This document shows, piece by piece, positions 43,879 to 52,241 of a stretch of DNA of 64,000 nucleotides. The stretch is from JAIYDJ01 sp038246975. GTDB taxonomy: Bacteria > Pseudomonadota > Alphaproteobacteria > Rhodobacterales > Rhodobacteraceae. Location of the stretch: contig JBBRVJ010000001.1 of assembly GCA_038246975.1 (NCBI GenBank), positions 1 to 64,000 of the forward strand, written 5' to 3'. Positions within the stretch are counted from its first letter, which is position 1. Each line of letters begins with the position of its first letter. The notes beneath the pieces are model-generated. The model was not told the origin of the DNA, ran no database searches, and saw only the letters and a list, made by a program, of their open reading frames with translations. Both the position numbers and the translations under genes were made by a program.

Positions 43879-44322
43879 ATGACGCGGACAGCTCAGGAAC
43901 GGGGCACGGCTTGGTTGTCGAACGGGGGCTTGCGGCCTACGCGGCAGCGGCTTGCGCTGGCTGCACTGTTGGTCGGCGACGGCGAAAACCGGCATGTGAC
44001 GGCGGAAAGCCTGTATGTCGCCGCCGAAGGAGCAGGCGAGAAGGTCAGCCTCGCCACCGTCTACAACACCCTGCGCGCCTTTTGCGCGGCGGGTCTGATG
44101 AACGAAGTCGTGGTCGACGGCGCGCGCAGCTATTTCGACACCCGCATGGATGACCATCCGCATTTCTATTGGGAAGATACTCACGTCCTGACCGACGCCC
44201 CTGCCGACACGCTGGCCATCACTGGCCTGCCGACCGCACCGGACGGCACGCAGATCGCCCGTGTCGATGTGGTGATCCGGTTGAAACGGGCCGAGCTTTC
44301 GCCCGCAAGGCAGGCAGAATAG
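43879..44322 (+). CDS. irr: Iron response regulator Irr (Fur superfamily)
   Basis: A 147-residue Fur-family protein. The winged helix includes RPTRQRLALAALLVG and SLATVYNTLRAFCAAGL; the metal/haem region reads DDHPHFYWEDTH. Irr proteins lack one of the Fur Zn sites and have a His-rich HxH segment that binds haem. In alphaproteobacteria Irr controls iron and haem genes through ICE boxes; I did not find a convincing ICE box here. Irr next to fabA is a usual Rhodobacterales arrangement. ATG 43870 is an alternative start. Confidence 0.88.
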   Translation: MTRTAQERGTAWLSNGGLRPTRQRLALAALLVGDGENRHVTAESLYVAAEGAGEKVSLATVYNTLRAFCAAGLMNEVVVDGARSYFDTRMDDHPHFYWEDTHVLTDAPADTLAITGLPTAPDGTQIARVDVVIRLKRAELSPARQAE

Positions 44323-44493
44323 GCACGCAAGCCCGCCAATGCCGTCCGCCCGTGACGATATCTTGTAATGTCCGCCGATTTTCTGCACCACCGGGGGAAC
44401 CCCCCGCAGCCTTGCGGGCTTGGGCCAGCGCGCGATGCGCGAGCCGCCCCAACCGGGCGGCGTCGCGCCAAGATCATGACAAGGGGACACAGC

Positions 44494-45309
44494 ATGTTGA
44501 TCCGGTTTGGCTATGACATCACGGTGTCCTGCGGGCAGGACACTTCCATGATCTGCCTCCTGTCGATCCGTGACGAACGGCGCAGCGATCTGCGGATGGC
44601 GGAAAGCGTGGCCCTGACGCCGGACATGCCCAGCACCCTGTACCGCGACCTGTTCGGCAATATCTGCCGGCGGTTCGTGGCCCCCCCCGGTTCAATGCGG
44701 TTGTGGGGCGACGGGATTGTCGCGGACTCCGGATTGCTTGATCCGTTTGAACCCATGGCGCATGAAACTCCGATTGCCAACCTGCCCGACGACACACTGC
44801 TGTATCTGCTGGGCAGCCGCTATTGCGAAACCGACCGGCTGAGCCAGATCGCATGGGACCTGTTCGGCGATCTGCCGCACGGCTGGGCGCGGGTTCAGGC
44901 GATTTGCGACTATGTACATGGCCACATCGCGTTCAACTACCAGAATGCGCGCTTCACCCGCACCGCCTATGAGGCGTGGCAGGAACAGACCGGCGTGTGC
45001 CGCGACTTTGCCCATCTGGCGATTGCCCTGATCCGCTGCATGAACATCCCCGCGCGCTATGTGAACGGCTACTTGGGCGACATCGGCGTGCCGGTGGTGC
45101 TGCCGATGGACTATTCGGCCTGGATCGAGGTTTTTGTCGGAGGGCGCTGGATGACCTTCGATCCGCGCAACAACAAGCCCCGAATCGGGCGGATCAAGGT
45201 AGCGCTGGGAAGGGATGCCGCCGATGTGCCGCTGATCCATTCGTTCGGCCCGCACCTGCTGCAAGAGTTCAAGGTGTGGTGTTACGAAGTCGACGAGGTG
45301 CCTGCATAG
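44494..45309 (+). CDS. Transglutaminase-like cysteine protease family protein
   Basis: A 271-residue protein with a bacterial transglutaminase-like N-terminal beta domain and a transglutaminase core. The triad is Cys in TGVCRDFAHLA, His/Trp-region replaced by YSAWIEVFV following MDYSAW, and Asp in FDPRNN. The usual second-triad HAW reads YSAW, so the catalytic His position is not obvious. Its substrate is unknown; the 171-base gap before it holds no gene. Confidence 0.78.
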   Translation: MLIRFGYDITVSCGQDTSMICLLSIRDERRSDLRMAESVALTPDMPSTLYRDLFGNICRRFVAPPGSMRLWGDGIVADSGLLDPFEPMAHETPIANLPDDTLLYLLGSRYCETDRLSQIAWDLFGDLPHGWARVQAICDYVHGHIAFNYQNARFTRTAYEAWQEQTGVCRDFAHLAIALIRCMNIPARYVNGYLGDIGVPVVLPMDYSAWIEVFVGGRWMTFDPRNNKPRIGRIKVALGRDAADVPLIHSFGPHLLQEFKVWCYEVDEVPA

Positions 45310-45338
45310 GGCAAAATCGTCCCGCACAAGGGGTAATC

Positions 45339-45412
45339 TGGAGCGGGCGGCGGGAATCGAACCCGCGTCTTTAGCTTGGAAGGCTAAGGTCTTACCATTA
45401 CACAACGCCCGC
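45339..45412 (-). tRNA. tRNA-Gly (anticodon TCC)
   Basis: Read on the minus strand, a cloverleaf starts GCGGGCG and ends CGCCCGC-T-CCA with the CCA encoded at 45339-45341. The anticodon stem TTAGC/GCTAA closes the loop CTTCCAA, giving anticodon TCC (45378-45380). The T arm has GGTTCGATTCC. It is 71 bases plus CCA, and decodes GGA/GGG. Confidence 0.95.
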
Positions 45413-45892
45413 TCAGGGGATCAAGAGTTATTTCATGCCCGTTCCGGGGTCAAGGTGCGACCAACAAATGGAACGAAGATCACGATGGACAAGCCGCAAG
45501 CCGTCACTATCGGAGTGTGAGACTGGCTTTCGCACGGCATTTCACAGACGAAAAGGATGCGAGGCTGCCGGTGCTGATCGACGCAATTCGCCAGCGCACG
45601 CCGATCACCTGCGTTTCAAGCCACAACGACTGGGCATCGAAATCTTGCCCGGTCTTTTCCTTGCACAGATGGATCACCCGGGCGTTCGTCGCTGCCGTGA
45701 AGACCCTGGCCCATAGGGCCTCCTTCGGTTCCACCCCCTGACTGGAAAAGCCCCTTGGCCGTCGAACGCAAGGCCGCTTGACATGAACAGCAGACCGGGT
45801 CGAACCTAGGGCAGGTCCCAACTGACCCCGATCGGTGAGCAATTTTGACCCGCTCGGCTAAAGGCGATCAACTGCGCGTTGTGGATCGAAGC
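45413..45892. other. 480-base region without a convincing gene beside tRNA-Gly
   Basis: The stretch between the tRNA and the proline-racemase-family gene has only overlapping short frames on both strands (for example 45517-45741 forward and 45507-45842 reverse), none with recognisable family features. The stretch AGCAATTTTGACCC near 45837 resembles ends seen beside some insertion sequences, but there is no paired copy. It may be a decayed remnant at the edge of the hydroxyproline island. Confidence 0.5.
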
Positions 45893-46921
45893 CTATCTTG
45901 CGCCCCAGGTGTCGGACAGCCGGTAGCCTTCGGGCCACGGATCAGCCGGGTCGAGCATGTGTTGGTGCATGCCCGTGATCCAGGCACGGCCGGAAATTTC
46001 GGGGATCACTGCGGCCCGATTGCCGACTGTGGTTTTTCCGACGATGCGCCCCTCGAATGTGGACCCTATGACCGACACGATGGTCAGTCGGTCATCCAGC
46101 CCCATCTCTCCCTTGGCATAAAGAATCGCCATGCGGGCCGACAAGGCCGTGCCTGTGGGCGAGCGGTCGACTTTTCCGGGCTGCACCGCAACCGCAGATC
46201 CGGCGCGCAGCCTGTGCCCATCCCGGATGACGGGGCCAGCGAAAAGGCAAAACGAGAAATGGGTCCAGTCAGGGTTCTCGGGATGGTGAAACCGCAATTG
46301 GGCGTTGGCGGCATTGGTGATCCTGACGCCGGTCCTGGCGATGAAATGCGCCTCGTCCTCGACCAGATTGAGGCCAAGCGCTGCGGCATCGACGATCACG
46401 AAACTGTCGCCACCATAGGCGGTGTCGACGGTCAGGGTGCCAAGGCCTTCGACCTCGAGCTTTACACCGAGATCGGCGGCAAAGCTGGGCAGGTTCTGCA
46501 CGTAAATCCGTTCCGCCTTGCCATTCCTGCAGTCGGCACGCACCTGCACCAGCCCGCCCGGCGCCTCCAGCACCATCCGCGTTTCGGGCTCTTGCATCGG
46601 AACGATCCCGGCATCCAGCAGCACTGTGGCCACGCACATGGAATTAGAGCCGGACATCGGCGGCGTGTCCTCCGGCTCCATGATGATGAAGGCTGCATCC
46701 GCAGTCGGGTCCTTCGGCGGCACCAACAGGTTTACATGGCGGAACACACCGCCGCGCGGTTCATTCAGGACAAAGTTGCGCAGGGTCTGATCCTTGGCGA
46801 TCCAGCGCGACTGTTCCCACAGCGTCGCCCCCGGCGGGGGCAGCACGCCGCCAACTATGACATCGCCAACCTCGCCCTCGGCATGGGCGGAGATCACATG
46901 GATCGTCTTGGTGCTGCGCAT
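45893..46921 (-). CDS. Proline racemase family, probable trans-3-hydroxy-L-proline dehydratase
   Basis: A 342-residue proline-racemase-superfamily protein. The two catalytic positions are Ser90 (PPMSGSNSMC) and Thr256 (DRSPTGTALS), in place of the paired Cys of proline racemase and 4-hydroxyproline epimerase. Loss of the second Cys to Thr is the hallmark of trans-3-hydroxy-L-proline dehydratases, which form pyrroline-2-carboxylate. It starts one base after the acnX stop. The cis-3-hydroxyproline dehydratase neighbour supports the call. An epimerase function is less likely without a second Cys. Confidence 0.75.
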   Translation of the reverse strand: MRSTKTIHVISAHAEGEVGDVIVGGVLPPPGATLWEQSRWIAKDQTLRNFVLNEPRGGVFRHVNLLVPPKDPTADAAFIIMEPEDTPPMSGSNSMCVATVLLDAGIVPMQEPETRMVLEAPGGLVQVRADCRNGKAERIYVQNLPSFAADLGVKLEVEGLGTLTVDTAYGGDSFVIVDAAALGLNLVEDEAHFIARTGVRITNAANAQLRFHHPENPDWTHFSFCLFAGPVIRDGHRLRAGSAVAVQPGKVDRSPTGTALSARMAILYAKGEMGLDDRLTIVSVIGSTFEGRIVGKTTVGNRAAVIPEISGRAWITGMHQHMLDPADPWPEGYRLSDTWGAR

Positions 46922-46922
46922 T

Positions 46923-48602
46923 TTATTCCTGACCGAGCCAACTGGGCGACGAAGCGGGGGCAAGCCCGGTCCGTGCCGTTTCCGCGCAATCGGCCAGAGA
47001 GCCGAACCGCACTTTGCGGCCCGACAGGCCGGGCGCGTAATGGGCATATTTGCCCGAATTGGTCATCAGGCTGTGGGCCTTTGGTGGCAGCAGCGGTTCG
47101 GTGATCGAACACCAGCAGATATCGGGGAAAACCTGCGCCCCGAACGCCTCTAACCGTGCGAGGGTGCCATCCGCGCGGGCATAGGCCAGCACGTTCTGGC
47201 CGACCGTCACGATGACTTCTGTCCCATCCGTACGGTGACCGATGGCCAGATCGGCCAGCGCATGACATTCCGAAAGCGAGAAATGCGGGCTGCCGAAGGC
47301 GATCAGATCAATCTGGCGCGGACCTTGGTTCAGTTCGGCCCACACGCGGACAAGATCGGCGCGGGTCACGGTAAACAGATCAGCCGGTTCGGTGAAATCA
47401 GCAGCCTCGGGCGTGTGGCCCGCCACATGCAACATCGGCGCGGCAGAGGTGGTGCCAAAGGCCGCGCACATCGCCTTGAGGTCATCGCGTGACGGTGTCG
47501 TGGCCTCCAGTCCGGTCAGGATCGGGATGCGGTCCGGCGCGAGTTGCCCGGCGATGTATCCAAGCATCGGCCAAAGCGCGTCGTCATGGCCGGCAGGCAG
47601 GTCGATGTGAATCCGCCGGCGGGGGGCGCGGTTGCCGGTCAGATAAACGCCCGACAGTGGCGCACGCCCGGTCATGGCGATGAAAAGATCAAGGTAGTCG
47701 GGGTGTTTCACCGTCCGCGCCGCCAAGACCGAATTGGCAAAGATCACCGCGTTCGATTCCGACCAACCGATATTTTCGCCCGCCACGGGCGCGGTGTCGA
47801 GAAGATAGGGGGCACAGGTAAAGGTCGGGCGCGCGCCCATCGTGACATAGGCATCCGCCAGACGTGCGGCGCGAAGCCCGAAATCGGGCGGCACGCCCTG
47901 AGTCCGCCAATTGCCATGATCGACCGAAATTGCGTTCATCGTCGTCGGGATACTGACCCGCCCGCCCATCTCGGCCATCGTTTCGGCAAAGCGCAGGTTC
48001 GCGGTATTGGCCAGAATGCAGCCGTCGATGTGGCCTTGGGTAACATCGACAAGCGCCGGGGCACCCTGCAACGCTGCCATCGCGCAGATCACTTCCATCG
48101 CGATGCGCCGGGCGGAGCCATCCGTCCCGGCCAGCATGGCATGGTCTTCTGGCGAAAGCTCCAGATTTGCGATGGGCAAGGGGGCCAATGGCAGGGCGTT
48201 TCCGTCCACGATCAGGGCGTCTTCCGTCAATTCTGCGCTCTGGCCTGCTGCCGCAATTGCAAACGCCCCGGGACCAAGGCGCAGCACCGGGACGGGGCGG
48301 TCAAACATCCGGCCCGCAATCATCGCACCGAGTGTCACAACATCCTCTGCCTCGCGAAACACGAAGGCTGCCGGGGCGATGCCGTTCAACGCAAGATCGA
48401 GCATCACGCCGCTGCCGCTGCACGATCCGCGCGTCGTCGGCATCACCAGGACCTTGCCCGCAAGCGACTGCCCGCACAGCGGATGATGCGCGTCGATCAC
48501 GATGCCCGTCAGCGGATCGACCCCGCCCCAGAAGCTCAGACCTTCATCGCAAGCCAGAATCCTGCCGGACGCCCGGCCGGGAATGATGGATGTTCCGGTC
48601 AT
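46923..48602 (-). CDS. Aconitase X (AcnX), cis-3-hydroxy-L-proline dehydratase family
   Basis: A 559-residue fused AcnX protein. The N-terminal small swivel domain (about 1-135) has TTRGSCSGSGVMLDLAL; the large domain follows with ALVDVTQGHIDGCI, PTFTCAPYLLDTAPV and GENIGWSESNAVIFANS. Fused bacterial AcnX proteins have been shown to dehydrate cis-3-hydroxy-L-proline, giving pyrroline-2-carboxylate; archaeal forms act on mevalonate phosphate. Location between a proline-racemase-family gene and an amino acid transporter favours the hydroxyproline role. The longer frame at 46923 ends with TAA, one base before the next ATG. Confidence 0.85.
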   Translation of the reverse strand: MTGTSIIPGRASGRILACDEGLSFWGGVDPLTGIVIDAHHPLCGQSLAGKVLVMPTTRGSCSGSGVMLDLALNGIAPAAFVFREAEDVVTLGAMIAGRMFDRPVPVLRLGPGAFAIAAAGQSAELTEDALIVDGNALPLAPLPIANLELSPEDHAMLAGTDGSARRIAMEVICAMAALQGAPALVDVTQGHIDGCILANTANLRFAETMAEMGGRVSIPTTMNAISVDHGNWRTQGVPPDFGLRAARLADAYVTMGARPTFTCAPYLLDTAPVAGENIGWSESNAVIFANSVLAARTVKHPDYLDLFIAMTGRAPLSGVYLTGNRAPRRRIHIDLPAGHDDALWPMLGYIAGQLAPDRIPILTGLEATTPSRDDLKAMCAAFGTTSAAPMLHVAGHTPEAADFTEPADLFTVTRADLVRVWAELNQGPRQIDLIAFGSPHFSLSECHALADLAIGHRTDGTEVIVTVGQNVLAYARADGTLARLEAFGAQVFPDICWCSITEPLLPPKAHSLMTNSGKYAHYAPGLSGRKVRFGSLADCAETARTGLAPASSPSWLGQE

Positions 48603-48700
48603 CGGGCGGCAGGTCGCCGAGGGGACCGGGCGGTATCAAGCATGGCCTTGCCGCCCCGGGCCGCATCGGCGCTGTCTGGATGCATCTGTGGTGCCTTTTT

Positions 48701-49423
48701 CTAACGAACGTTGGAAAGAAACGCTCTTGTCTCGGGATGTTGCGGCGCGGTGAAGAATTGGTCCGGAGGAGCGATCTCGGCCAGAACGCCCTTGTGGAAA
48801 AACGCCACCCGGTTCGACACGTCGCGCGCAAAGCTCATCTCATGCGTGACACAGATCATCGTCATGCCGTCATTGGCCAACAGTTTCAGCGTATCCAGAA
48901 CTTCGCCCACAAGCTGCGGGTCAAGCGCGGATGTGACCTCGTCGAACAGCACATAGGCTGGAGACATGGCCAAGGCGCGGGCAATCGCCATGCGTTGCTG
49001 CTGCCCCCCGGACAGTCGCCCCGGATAGACCGACAGCTTGTCGGCCAGACCCACATGGGTCAGTTGCTTGACGGCAATCGCCTCGGCCTCGGCATTGGTC
49101 ATGCCAAGCACTTTTCTCGGGGCAAGCGTCACGTTTTCCAGCACGGTCAGATGCGGAAACGCGTTGAACTGTTGAAACACGATACCGATCTTGCGACGCA
49201 GCTTGTTCAGGTCGGTGGTCTTGGCGTGAACTTCGACCCCATCTACAAGGACGGAGCCCGAGTTGATCTGCTCCAGTCCGTTGATGCAGGTGAGCAAGGT
49301 CGATTTGCCCGAGCCGGAGCCGCCGATGACGGCGACAACTTCGCCTTTATCGACGGTCAGGTTGACGCCCTTGAGCACTTCAAGGGTGCCAAACGACTTA
49401 TGGACGTTCTTGATTTCAATCAT
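48701..49423 (-). CDS. Polar amino acid ABC transporter ATP-binding protein
   Basis: A 240-residue ABC ATPase of the GlnQ/HisP type. Walker A is GGSGSGKST, signature LSGGQQQR, Walker B LFDEVTSALD, switch His in VTHEMSF. The start MIEIKNVHKSF at 49423 overlaps the upstream permease by eight bases. It powers the permeases at 49416-50750, presumably for hydroxyproline or a related amino acid. Confidence 0.92.
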   Translation of the reverse strand: MIEIKNVHKSFGTLEVLKGVNLTVDKGEVVAVIGGSGSGKSTLLTCINGLEQINSGSVLVDGVEVHAKTTDLNKLRRKIGIVFQQFNAFPHLTVLENVTLAPRKVLGMTNAEAEAIAVKQLTHVGLADKLSVYPGRLSGGQQQRMAIARALAMSPAYVLFDEVTSALDPQLVGEVLDTLKLLANDGMTMICVTHEMSFARDVSNRVAFFHKGVLAEIAPPDQFFTAPQHPETRAFLSNVR

Positions 49424-50069
49424 CTTCGCGCCACCGTTTTTCGAGTTGGCCACCCAGACGGGCAATTGGAAAGCTCATCAGGAAATAAATCGCACCCACG
49501 ACCATCAGGATGAACATCGGTTCCTGAAGCCGTGTAACCAGAATCTGGCCCGACCGCAGCAATTCGATCAGACCCAACCACAGAACCAGCGCCGAGTCCT
49601 TCATGACGCCAAGCGTCAGGCCGATCCAGCTTGGCAGGGCGACGCGCAGCGCCATCGGAAAGACGATGAAACGCATATCCTGACCCCATGTCAGCCCAAG
49701 CGACCGGCCAGCGCGGCGCGTGACGGTCGGCACAGCATCAATCGCGCCCCGCACGATCTCGGTGCAATAGGCCGAAGTATAGAGGGCCAATACGATGCAC
49801 GAGGTGGCAAAGGGCGGCATGTTCAGCCCGGCAATGGCTTGAAAGGCGTTTGCCAGCACCAATTGGATCAGCAGCGGAACGGAGCGGAATACGTCCAGCA
49901 CAAAGATCAGCGGCAAAGCGGCCCAGACGCTGATTTGCGCCCGCAGCACGCCGAACAAGAGACCCAGCAGCGTGCCGCCCGTCACAGCAAAGAAGGTAAC
50001 CGCCAGCGTCATGCCCGCGCCTTTGAGCAGGAACATCAGATCACTCAGGGTCAGTGCGGTGTCAAACAT
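49416..50069 (-). CDS. Polar amino acid ABC transporter permease 1
   Basis: A 217-residue inner-membrane permease of the HisMQ family. The EAA-type loop is seen near RRAGRSLGLTWGQDM, and the N-terminal half has GAGMTLAVTFFAVTGGTLLGLLFG. It pairs with the permease at 50085 and is followed by the ATPase gene, with an 8-base overlap. Confidence 0.9.
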   Translation of the reverse strand: MFDTALTLSDLMFLLKGAGMTLAVTFFAVTGGTLLGLLFGVLRAQISVWAALPLIFVLDVFRSVPLLIQLVLANAFQAIAGLNMPPFATSCIVLALYTSAYCTEIVRGAIDAVPTVTRRAGRSLGLTWGQDMRFIVFPMALRVALPSWIGLTLGVMKDSALVLWLGLIELLRSGQILVTRLQEPMFILMVVGAIYFLMSFPIARLGGQLEKRWREDD

Positions 50070-50084
50070 CGTGCTTCCCCCCCC

Positions 50085-50750
50085 TCAATACCGAAACAGC
50101 CGCGCCGCAAAAAGCCGCGCGCCGATCGTGACGGCCTTGGTGATCAGATAGTAGATCACCGCCGCAATCGCGAAGATTTCAAAGGTCCGGAAGCTTCGGA
50201 CGTTGATGTCTTGCGTAACCCCGGCCAGATCGGTGTTCATTCCCACCGTTACGCCCAGCGATGTCATCAGGATGGCCCAGACCATCTGGTTCGTCATCGG
50301 CAAGAAGGCGATGCGGAACATCTGCGGCATGATGATCAGTCGAAAAGCCTGCATCGAGGGCATTCCAAGCGACCGGGCCGCACGCAGTTGGGTCCCCGGA
50401 ATGGCGCGCAATGCACCGCGAAAAGTTTCCGCCAGGTAGCCTGCGTTGTTGAAGGTGATGCCTGCCAGCAGCGCCATATAAGGGCTGAGATAAATTCCGT
50501 AGGAGCCAAGGCCGAAATGCGCCATGTAGATCTGAAACAAGGCCGGCGTGTTGCGCGAAACCTCTACCCAGACGCTGGCGGGGGCCGATGCCCATCGCGA
50601 CCGCGAGTTTCGTGCCACAGCAAGCAGAACTGCGAAAGCGATGCCCATTGCCATCGACAACAGCGTAATCTGCAAGGTCACCAACGCGCCATCCAGCAAA
50701 AGCGGAAGCTTCTGAAAGGCCTGCCGCCACTGGAAAGTATAGTCGAACAT
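50085..50750 (-). CDS. Polar amino acid ABC transporter permease 2
   Basis: A 221-residue HisMQ-family permease. The EAA loop appears in QLRAARSLGMPSMQAF, and LLLDGALVTLQITLLSMAMG is the first membrane segment. Fifteen bases separate it from permease 1. The two should form a heterodimeric channel. Confidence 0.9.
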   Translation of the reverse strand: MFDYTFQWRQAFQKLPLLLDGALVTLQITLLSMAMGIAFAVLLAVARNSRSRWASAPASVWVEVSRNTPALFQIYMAHFGLGSYGIYLSPYMALLAGITFNNAGYLAETFRGALRAIPGTQLRAARSLGMPSMQAFRLIIMPQMFRIAFLPMTNQMVWAILMTSLGVTVGMNTDLAGVTQDINVRSFRTFEIFAIAAVIYYLITKAVTIGARLFAARLFRY

Positions 50751-50783
50751 TCTGGCACGTCCTCATTGCGGAGGGTCCAAGAA

Positions 50784-50812
50784 GGACAGGAGGGCAACGC
50801 GCCCTCCCGTCC
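50784..50812 (-). terminator. Hairpin between the binding-protein gene and permease genes
   Basis: A 12-bp stem with one mismatch (GGACGGGAGGGC with GCCCTCCTGTCC on the minus strand, 5-base loop) followed by TTCTTGG. It lies after the binding-protein stop and can leave more binding-protein mRNA than permease mRNA, as at the pst operon. Confidence 0.65.
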
Positions 50813-50832
50813 ATTCTGGCATCAGATCCGTG

Positions 50833-51639
50833 TCAACGATAGACGTTATCAATTGTCAGTTTTGGAGCAGTGCCGCCGACCCACTTGTCATAGAGCTCCT
50901 GATAGCGGCCAGAGCGGACCTGCTGGTTGATGAACAGATCGAGATAGTTCAGCATGCCATATTCCTGCCGCAGGGCGATCAGTCCAACATAATCAACCGG
51001 GTAGGGCGCGTCGCCTTTGATCACCAGTCCTTCGTATTGTCCGCCTTCGACGATCGCCGATGCCACGGTCGAGGTGACGACGGTGGCGTCGATCTGGCCT
51101 TGGGAAAGCGCAAGAAACACATCAGCCTGGCTTTGGTAGGGACGGAAATCGCCCGCGCCCCAGCCCTTGACGTTCTCTTCCAGCGCGATGCCTTCGAATG
51201 TGCCGCTGACCGAACCGACGGTCTTGCCGCTCATGTCTTCGAATTTCTCGATCCCGGCGTCCACCCGGGTCAGGACGACGTTGGTGAAGGCAAAGTAAGG
51301 GATGGTAAAACCAACGGTCTTTGCCCGCTCCAGAGTGTCAGAAGTCGAAGCCACACCCACATCGACACGGCCTGACACCAGCGCCGGAATGCGGTCGGGG
51401 AACGGTGTCTCGACGATTTCTGCCGTCACGCCCAAGGCGGCCGCAAGGTCGTTGCAATAGTCCACGTCAAAGCCGATGGCGTTGTTATCGGCATCGCGCG
51501 ACCCCATGGGCGGAAAGTCCAGAACGACAGCGCAGCGCAGCGTCCCAGATGCCATGATGTCGTCAAGCTTGTCGGCGCTGGCCGCGGTCGCAAGGCACGT
51601 CGCTGCAAGAAGGCCGCTCAGAATGATGGATGATTTCAT
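50833..51639 (-). CDS. Polar amino acid ABC transporter substrate-binding protein
   Basis: A 268-residue periplasmic protein with a signal peptide (1-22, ending ASA). The SBP family 3 pattern is seen in GTLRCAVVLDFPPMG, GFDVDYCNDLAAALG, and RIPALVSGRVDVGVAS. It captures an amino acid, probably a hydroxyproline isomer given the neighbours. It heads the leftward operon and lies behind a GntR-type palindrome at 51741-51761. Confidence 0.9.
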   Translation of the reverse strand: MKSSIILSGLLAATCLATAASADKLDDIMASGTLRCAVVLDFPPMGSRDADNNAIGFDVDYCNDLAAALGVTAEIVETPFPDRIPALVSGRVDVGVASTSDTLERAKTVGFTIPYFAFTNVVLTRVDAGIEKFEDMSGKTVGSVSGTFEGIALEENVKGWGAGDFRPYQSQADVFLALSQGQIDATVVTSTVASAIVEGGQYEGLVIKGDAPYPVDYVGLIALRQEYGMLNYLDLFINQQVRSGRYQELYDKWVGGTAPKLTIDNVYR

Positions 51640-51740
51640 CTGCTATTCTCCCGTTGTTATGGTTGTCTGTTGATTCGACAGGCTGTTTTCCTGTCGAAAC
51701 TATGTTCTGCGGCTGGACATGGCACAAGATAGAATTTAGC

Positions 51741-51761
51741 GAATATACTCTTTGTATATTC
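51741..51761. promoter_or_regulatory. GntR-type operator upstream of the transporter operon
   Basis: A perfect inverted repeat GAATATAC-N5-GTATATTC, about 100 bases upstream of the binding-protein ATG. The ATAC-N5-GTAT core recurs at 52966-52986 before the DapA-like gene. The adjacent GntR regulator is the likely binder. Confidence 0.65.
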
Positions 51762-51808
51762 TGGCCTCATCCGGTCAGGATCACTGCCCTGCCATCAGCC
51801 AGTGAGCC

Positions 51809-52099
51809 ATGACCAGCCCCGAGGCACTCGCCTTCATTGGCTCCACATCCATCGCCCCCCGACACGGCGAGTTGATTGTAGCGTTCAGTCCCGAACGTTG
51901 CGCCGCTGCTCAAGGGGGGCTGGAACTGACGCGGGCCGAGGCTTTGTTCGACGCGGTTCTTGGGCAGGGTGCGCGGCTGCCGTCACAGCGCCGCTTCGCC
52001 GCGCGTGCGGTGTCTGATGCAACAGGCATTGCCCTGACCGCAGACGAGATGGCGATGCTGCAGCGGATGAAAGACGCGGGGTCAGGCGAAAAGATCTGA
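51809..52099 (+). pseudogene. C-terminal fragment of an Ldh2-type pyrroline-2-carboxylate reductase-like gene
   Basis: A 96-residue frame. From about residue 20 it reads GELIVAFSPERC, then LTRAEALFDAVLGQGARLPSQRRFAAR and GIALTADEM, which resembles the last 70-80 residues of Ldh2-family (YlbC/DpkA) reductases: a beta strand (LxxAxDP), an acid helix, the RLPG-RR motif and the final helix. Full enzymes are about 330 residues, and the upstream DNA is the divergent promoter region, so the N-terminal three-quarters is missing. Pyrroline-2-carboxylate reductase is exactly the step needed after the two 3-hydroxyproline dehydratases here. The fragment may still be translated but should be inactive. 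Confidence 0.55.
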
Positions 52100-52241
52100 T
52101 GGGGCTGCTGCACGGCCGAAGACCAGGTGAGGCTAGTCCCCTGATGACCGAAGCAGTCTGCCGGGCCAATCGGTCAAGAGCGGTTGATCTAACCGCGGGG
52201 CGGCCATATTCATGCGGCTGTCGAGATTTGGGGAACAGTCG

